Translations under genes and position numbers: made by a program
Part shown: positions 59,051-64,000 of the stretch, in pieces
How the letters are laid out: each line of letters starts with the position of its first letter
Position numbering within the stretch: position 1 is the stretch's first letter
The notes under the pieces: model-generated
The model's input: the letters and a program-made list of their open reading frames with translations, nothing else
The model's database searches: none
What the model was told of the DNA's origin: nothing
Assembly (NCBI GenBank): GCA_965153355.1
Contig: OZ231126.1
Coordinates: 94,736,001 to 94,800,000, forward strand
Source: Flaccisagitta enflata
Taxonomy: Eukaryota; Chaetognatha; Sagittoidea; Aphragmophora
Length of the DNA: 64,000 nt
Direction: 5' to 3'

Positions 59051-59315
59051 TCGTTTGTTCCCTCCGTCCGTCCATCCGTTTCATTTCGCTGCAAATACAG
59101 CCTTGGCTCTCCATACCTCAAGTGATTCCTCATCAAGTTGATCAATATCAAATCTCCATCGCAGACCTCGCCACGATAAGAGAAAATGACAGAGAAAATG
59201 ACGACCACTCTGTACTGGCTTCCAGCTGTCAATGACAGTTTTAGTTGGTTCATCTAGGTTGTGGCGACTGAGCAACTGCGAATGTGAGGAAGCGTTTCTT
59301 TCGACTGCATGAAAG

Positions 59316-59442
59316 CGGCAGCCAGTGGAACCAGTCCCGGCAGAAAACATCGGCACCATCTACTTTGATGTGGTGAGTCCTCGTTGTTGTTGTTGTTGTT
59401 GTTGTTGTTGGCTGTTGTTGTTGTTGCTGCTGCTGTTGTTGC

Positions 59443-59487
<45 letters not shown>

Positions 59488-59704
59488 CAAAGTCACGCGT
59501 GAACCAGTTCTGGCAAGAAAACATCGGCACCATCTACTTTGATGTGGTGAGTCCTCGCGTTGTTGTTATTGTTGTTGTTGTTGTTGTTGTTGTGTTGTTG
59601 TTGTTGCTGTTGTTGGGTTGTTGCTGTTGTTGTTGCCGTCAGAGTAAATCCAGTTCTGGCAAAAACATCGGCACCATCTGCTTTGATGTGTGAGTCCTCG
59701 CTGT

Positions 59705-59744
<40 letters not shown>

Positions 59745-60029
59745 GCTGTTGTTGCTGTTGTTGTTGTTGTTGCTGTTGTTGTTGTTGCTGTTGTCGTCAG
59801 AGTGGAACCAGTTCTGGCAAAAAAACATTGGCACCATCTTTGTGATGTGGTGAGCTGTTGCTGTTGTTGTTGTTGTTGTTGTTGCTGTTGTTGTTGTTGT
59901 TGCTGTTGTTGTTGTTGTTGTTGTTGTTGTCGTCGTTGTTGTTATTATTGTTGTTGTCGTTGTTGTTATCTTTGTTATTGCTGTTGTTTTTGTTTGTTGT
60001 TGTTTTGGTTGTTGCTGTTGTTGTTGTCT

Positions 60030-60069
<40 letters not shown>

Positions 60070-60130
60070 CGTTGTTGGGTTGTTGTTGTTGTTGTTGCTG
60101 TTGTTGCTGTTGTTGTTGTTGTTGGTTGTT

Positions 60131-60211
<81 letters not shown>

Positions 60212-60239
60212 GCTGTTTTGTTTTTCGTCGTTGTTTTGG

Positions 60240-60272
<33 letters not shown>

Positions 60273-60278
60273 TGCTGC

Positions 60279-60311
<33 letters not shown>

Positions 60312-60355
60312 GGTTGTTGTTGTGGTTGTTGTTTTTGTTTTTGTTGTTCCTTTTT
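59316..60355 (+). repeat. Exon-like unit repeated four times between (TTG)n tracts
   Basis: A unit GTGGAACCAGTTCTGGCAAG, AAAACATCGGCACCATCTAC, TTTGATGTGGTGAGTCCTCG lies at about 59316, 59500, 59640 and 59800. Each copy is followed by 70-500 bp of TTG/CTG triplets. In the + strand one phase reads NIGTIYFDV, preceded by CAG and followed by GTGAGT, so the unit looks like a small exon with splice sites. Copies 3 and 4 carry indels. It could equally be a satellite that chanced on such signals. Confidence 0.75.
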
Positions 60356-60481
60356 TAGCTTTTGTTGTTGTTTACATTGCCCTTGTTGTGTACAAATGCA
60401 GGGATAGTAATGGAAAAGTTATCAAGAGATGGACAGAGTGATAGCGTCAGTCTCACTTCAATGTTTACCCTCTCTTTTCAG

Positions 60482-60709
60482 CTCATCGGGGAGTGTTTTC
60501 GTTTGGAGCGCGATCACGTTTGCGTGGAGGAAGGATTCATGGGCCTCTGGTGTCGGACTTGGGAAATGAAAGACAACGTCGCCAATTTTTATTATTACTT
60601 GAAAAACAAATGGACAAAAGCCGATTCCGTCGCCGTCATCAAAGAAAGTGACTCCAGCATCGTCGCTTTCGTGGAGAACGTCTTTGGCAAAATACTCGGA
60701 AACAGATGA
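60482..60709 (+). CDS. Probable last coding exon of an unrecognised cellular gene
   Basis: The polypyrimidine tract and acceptor TTTACCCTCTCTTTTCAG end at 60481. The following 75 codons begin LIGECFRLERDHVC and end GKILGNR, then TGA. Codons favour C/G at third positions (GTC, ATC, GCC, AAC), unlike the surrounding DNA, which argues for real coding. The fragment has three Cys, a Trp pair (GLWCRTWEMK) and a KNKWTKAD segment. I do not recognise the family and see no signal peptide or membrane span. The frame is open upstream to 60362, but that part contains the splice signal. Poly(A) signals follow at 61056. Earlier exons were not identified here. Confidence 0.6.
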   Translation, partial: LIGECFRLERDHVCVEEGFMGLWCRTWEMKDNVANFYYYLKNKWTKADSVAVIKESDSSIVAFVENVFGKILGNR

Positions 60710-61055
60710 GCATAAGTTTAAATACCGCTCTTACGGAACCGCCAGTAACTTATTTACGCTTGAAACAGTTTTTGATATCCACTACCTTTGACTTTATTTT
60801 GTTGGCTATGTTAGAGTTCAATAATTATGAAAAAAATGTGTTGGTCTTTTCATTGCCATTAGAACGAGTTTTACTGCTAGAATACGTATTTTGTTGTCTG
60901 GTTTTTTTTTGTTTTTTTTTTTTTTCTGGTTTTCGCTAAGATTCGCAGACACTAGTCGACTTACCAATTACCATGATGTAGGAGGCGAAGACAGGGGGGT
61001 TAAGAAAGCTCGCTCATAATTTAATTTCATGAATCTAGGCAAAATGAGGATGCTG

Positions 61056-61075
61056 AATAAAACCGTGGAAATAAA
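61056..61075 (+). terminator. Polyadenylation signals
   Basis: AATAAA at 61056-61061 and again at 61070-61075, about 350 bp after the stop codon at 60709. A T/G-rich stretch follows at 61091-61115. This is the normal arrangement for a eukaryotic 3' end. Confidence 0.55.
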
Positions 61076-61079
61076 AAAT

Positions 61080-62270
61080 GTCCAGCATCACTGGTTTCGA
61101 TGTTTTTACATACTTTTCTTACTAAAAAAGTAAGAAAAAAAAGTAACACTTATCCTACGACTTTCATTTAGAACTCGCTTCCACAGAGATTTTTTCAAAG
61201 TCAGAGTTGACCTTCCAATGTATCATTGCGCGCCAAGAAAGAGAGAAAAACTTACTAAAACCGATAAATAAAGGGACAGACAGATACACAGATGCGCAGG
61301 AACTTCACTACTTCACCTTAGGTGACCCTGGCTGTATGCAGCAGGCTGTGTCACCAAATTTGGCGCCGTGGAAGAAAATGTTTTGGAAAGAGAACGCTCG
61401 TGCGTAACTCGTTACTGCATAGTAAGATAGCAACGATGACAAGGAAAATTGCACCTTAAAAATCACCTTTACATACATGTTCATCGGAGTAAGGAAATAG
61501 ATCTAAAAAGAAAATTGTAATATCTTCCAAACCTGATTAATGATATCGGTGAAAAAAAAATTGACTATTTTATGCATGAAATGCTTTTGATCAAAAAACA
61601 ATTTGATTTTCCGCGCTTTAGTTGACCTTTACGTCCCTGGACTTTTAACTCTGAGCGCAAGAAGAGAAAATTGTGTCAAACATCATGTCAGTAATATCAA
61701 TATCAAAAATCATAGTTGCTTTGATCTGTTGTATTTGCATTGAAATCCATATCAGCTTTTCAAGCCCTTTCAATCGAATCCACTACCGATAATGTTGATG
61801 CTGGGGTTTGGCCGTAGCGGCGTTATCTTACACGCAGTTGAATTCAAATTTAGATCAAATTTAGCACTGTTTCTCGCGACAAGTGATACTTTTTCAAGCC
61901 CTATGCTGTGGTCATACCAAATTGCGTTATAGAGTAAGTATTTCACAACCGCGTAGGATAGGAATGGGGGAAATCGTTTTTACAATAGGAAATTCTTTCT
62001 TTCAGTTAAGCACATTACGCACTCTCGGCAAGCCCTTTCTTTCAACCGCTGTAACCACTTAACTACTACTTTCTCTGTGCCCGCATTTGAAAAGAAATTG
62101 GCACAAAAATACGAGACGCGTGTTTACTTAACGTTTTAGAATTTATTCTGGAGAGAGTGAGCTTAGTCGCGATCGAAGTAGGATTTCTTTTTCGCTTCTA
62201 TTGACTCGCTGTGTTTCTATCTTGTCCCTGGTCGCCGTCTCTTTTCTTTTTCTCTTGATATCGCCCTTGT
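61080..62270. other. Intergenic-looking stretch, no gene supported
   Basis: Unusually free of microsatellites for this window, with scattered CpG. A 66-residue plus frame (61207-61407) has no recognisable domain. Confidence 0.4.
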
Positions 62271-62274
62271 TCAG

Positions 62275-62454
62275 ATGCTACCATTATTTTTGTGCAAAAG
62301 AAAGCACTTGCAGGCCACTGGCGCACATCAGTGTACAGTGGCGGCGATATATCGAGCGGCGATATATCGAGAAATAGAGAAAAAGAACGTTACGTGCGTG
62401 CGTTTGCAAGCCATTACCGACCAAGCCCCGAGGCCGACAGGAACGGAAGTTGAG
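62275..62454 (+). CDS. Candidate exon with a consensus splice donor
   Basis: An ATG at 62275 opens 60 codons ending at GAG|GTAAGG (62454/62455), a strong donor match. It contains an exact internal duplication (GGCGATATATCGAG at about 62340 and 62355). Composition is CpG-richer than the flanks. There is no recognised domain and no downstream exon in the window, so this is only a candidate first exon or 5' UTR. Confidence 0.3.
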
Positions 62455-62649
62455 GTAAGGTCGGTCTAAGAGGAGAATAGCGCAAGAGTTGGACATGTAA
62501 GGTGGGATTGGGTGTATAAGCTGTATACTATGTGACGTCTGGTCGCGAGAAAGTGGGGTGGGGGATAGCCTGGTTAGTGGTTACTTGCCGTTGAAGGACT
62601 GAATGGAAATGACTTGGATTGCCCGGGGGCAGAGAAGGTGCGTGCAGCA

Positions 62650-62985
62650 GAAGAAAGAGAGAGAGAGAGAGAGACAGAGAGACAGAGAGACAGAGAGACA
62701 GAGGCACAGCGGGAGAGACACAGAGAGAAACACAGAGAAAGAGAGAGACACAGACACAGGCTAAGAGAGACAGACAGAGTCACATAGACACAGACAGAAA
62801 CACAGACAGAAAGACACACAGAGAGCGACACACAGACACACAGAGGGAGCGACACACAGTGGGAGAGAGGAGTGAAAGACGATGAAGAGGAAGAGAGTGA
62901 CGTACAGAAAGGGAGACTGGGAGAGAGACACAGAAAGGGAAATAGAGAGAGAGACAGAGGGAGAGAGAGACAGAGGGAGAGAGAG
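62650..62985 (+). repeat. (GA)n / GACACA-rich degenerate microsatellite
   Basis: GAGAGACAGAGAGACAGA and CACAGACAGA words. The 88- and 146-residue frames are repeat translations. Confidence 0.9.
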
Positions 62986-63139
62986 TCACCCCAAAACTGG
63001 GAATAACCTAGCAACTGTTGTCTTTCTTGTCAGTAGGTTGCAAGGAAGCCTATCAAATAGGCTTTCATGGATTTTTTAAGCATAACTGACAATCATATAA
63101 AAAGATAGCTAGATTTGGTTCACTTGGTTGTCTTGGCAC

Positions 63140-64000
63140 TTGGATTAATGATTGGGAAAAAAGTCGAAGTCAGTCTTCCACTTTTTTACATATTTGAGAG
63201 AAATAAGGTTTTCATTTTCTTATACGAAAGTTGTGGGTCTCGATCGAGCCATTGAGTACTCCAATGAAATTGATAGAGGAAGTAAATTTGATAATTCTCC
63301 TTCATTTGGCCAAGCAGAATTCTCTACGACAAATATTTTTGGCATTGTGATTTTTAAAAAATTTATTTACGAAAAATTCAAATTGAATTTTTTTTTCATT
63401 TTTTATGATTTTATGTAGGGTCAATAAAGGAGTGTATCTATGTTTGATTAAGCATGCAAATAAAAAAACATATTTATGAGCATAGCCGCTCATCAGTGAG
63501 GGTGTTTTGAGTCTTTTAGCTCATTTAGCTTTTTTTCGTTAATTTAAAAGCAACAACTCAAAAATGATCTGATTTATTTCTTAGTATGGAAATACAAGAA
63601 AACATGTCAGCAAGCATAGCTGGTCTTCTGTATGAGTGATTTTAAGTATTTTAGCTCATTTAGCTCAGCCCTATTTTTCTCCGATTATATCTAACTTATG
63701 AAAACAATTTCAATGATTTTTTTTAAGTTACAAACTACGCAACTACACACTGCTTCTATCCATCCATTGATCAGTAGATCTGTCTGTCAAATTGTTTTTT
63801 TTTAATTTATGATTTTATGCAGGATCAATAAAAAAGTATCTTTACTTGTTTGGGCATGCAAATAAAAAAAACATGTTTATAAGCATAGCTGCTCATCTGT
63901 GAAGGTGTTTTTTAGTATTCTAGCTCATCTAGCTTATTTAGCTCAAGTCTTTTTTTTCTTATTTTAAATTGATAAATAAGGAACTGATTTGATTCATTTT
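63140..64000 (+). repeat. Dispersed repeat X, plus-strand copy
   Basis: Inverted relative to 12640-13600. It starts GGGAAAAAAGTCGAAGTCAG, then modules of about 165-200 bp (CATGCAAATAAAAAAACAT, ATGAGCATAGC.GCTCATC, TTTTAGCTCATTTAGCT) at about 63450, 63620 and 63850, and it runs off the window end. The AATAAAAGAG/AATAAAAAAG following TTTATG..GGGTC recurs per module. No intact gene. Confidence 0.7.

Overview
The window reads as repeat-saturated nuclear DNA of a eukaryote, most likely an invertebrate animal. The grounds are a Penelope-like retroelement with a GIY-YIG nuclease, a Ty3-type LTR retrotransposon, a non-LTR retrotransposon, a hAT element with its target duplication, a pogo-like end, many terminal-inverted-repeat elements, very long (CT)n/(GT)n/(TTG)n microsatellites, and exon-like segments with splice and polyadenylation signals. 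Nothing looks bacterial: there are no operons, no ribosome-binding sites and no dense coding. The sequence does not let me name the phylum.

Layout. 1-9 kb: copies of a small element with GTCGCG ends, two minisatellite-bearing inverted-repeat elements (1759-2204, 2311-2936), a 4 kb polypyrimidine array with a roughly 58 bp core repeated about twenty times (4495-8440), and a 17 bp minisatellite. 9-13 kb: microsatellites and A-rich DNA. 13.8-15.6 kb: an inverted-repeat element holding a 553 bp tandem repeat. 16.2-16.8 kb: a long hairpin. 17-19.4 kb: a broken non-LTR retrotransposon between (CT)n tracts, interrupted by a second copy of the 13.8 kb element. 19.7-22.6 kb: two more inverted-repeat elements. 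24.4-27 kb: the Penelope-like element on the minus strand, with one uninterrupted 743-codon frame and a hammerhead-ribozyme-like motif beyond its 3' end. 31.5-37.1 kb: two large foldback elements, one built on the 10-bp palindrome GTTAATTAAC and the other on GTTTATAAAC. 38.6-39.7 kb: a hAT element with an exact 8-bp target duplication. 41.9-46.4 kb: a decayed minus-strand Ty3-type element that still shows a textbook -1 frameshift site, A AAA AAC followed by a pseudoknot, at its gag-pol junction. 47.9-60.4 kb: microsatellites, minisatellites and further inverted-repeat elements. 60.48-61.1 kb: a probable last coding exon of a cellular gene with a poly(A) signal. 62.3 kb: a possible exon. The last 0.9 kb is an inverted copy of the repeat at 12.6-13.6 kb.

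How the parts work together. Almost all coding capacity belongs to mobile elements. Only the Penelope-like polyprotein lacks internal stops; gag-pol and the non-LTR reverse transcriptase are broken. Several elements are nested, which gives relative ages: foldback A lies inside a GTCGCG element, and the 13.8 kb family lies inside the non-LTR element. The signals most worth testing are the paired palindrome-based foldbacks, the hammerhead-like motif and the frameshift pseudoknot.
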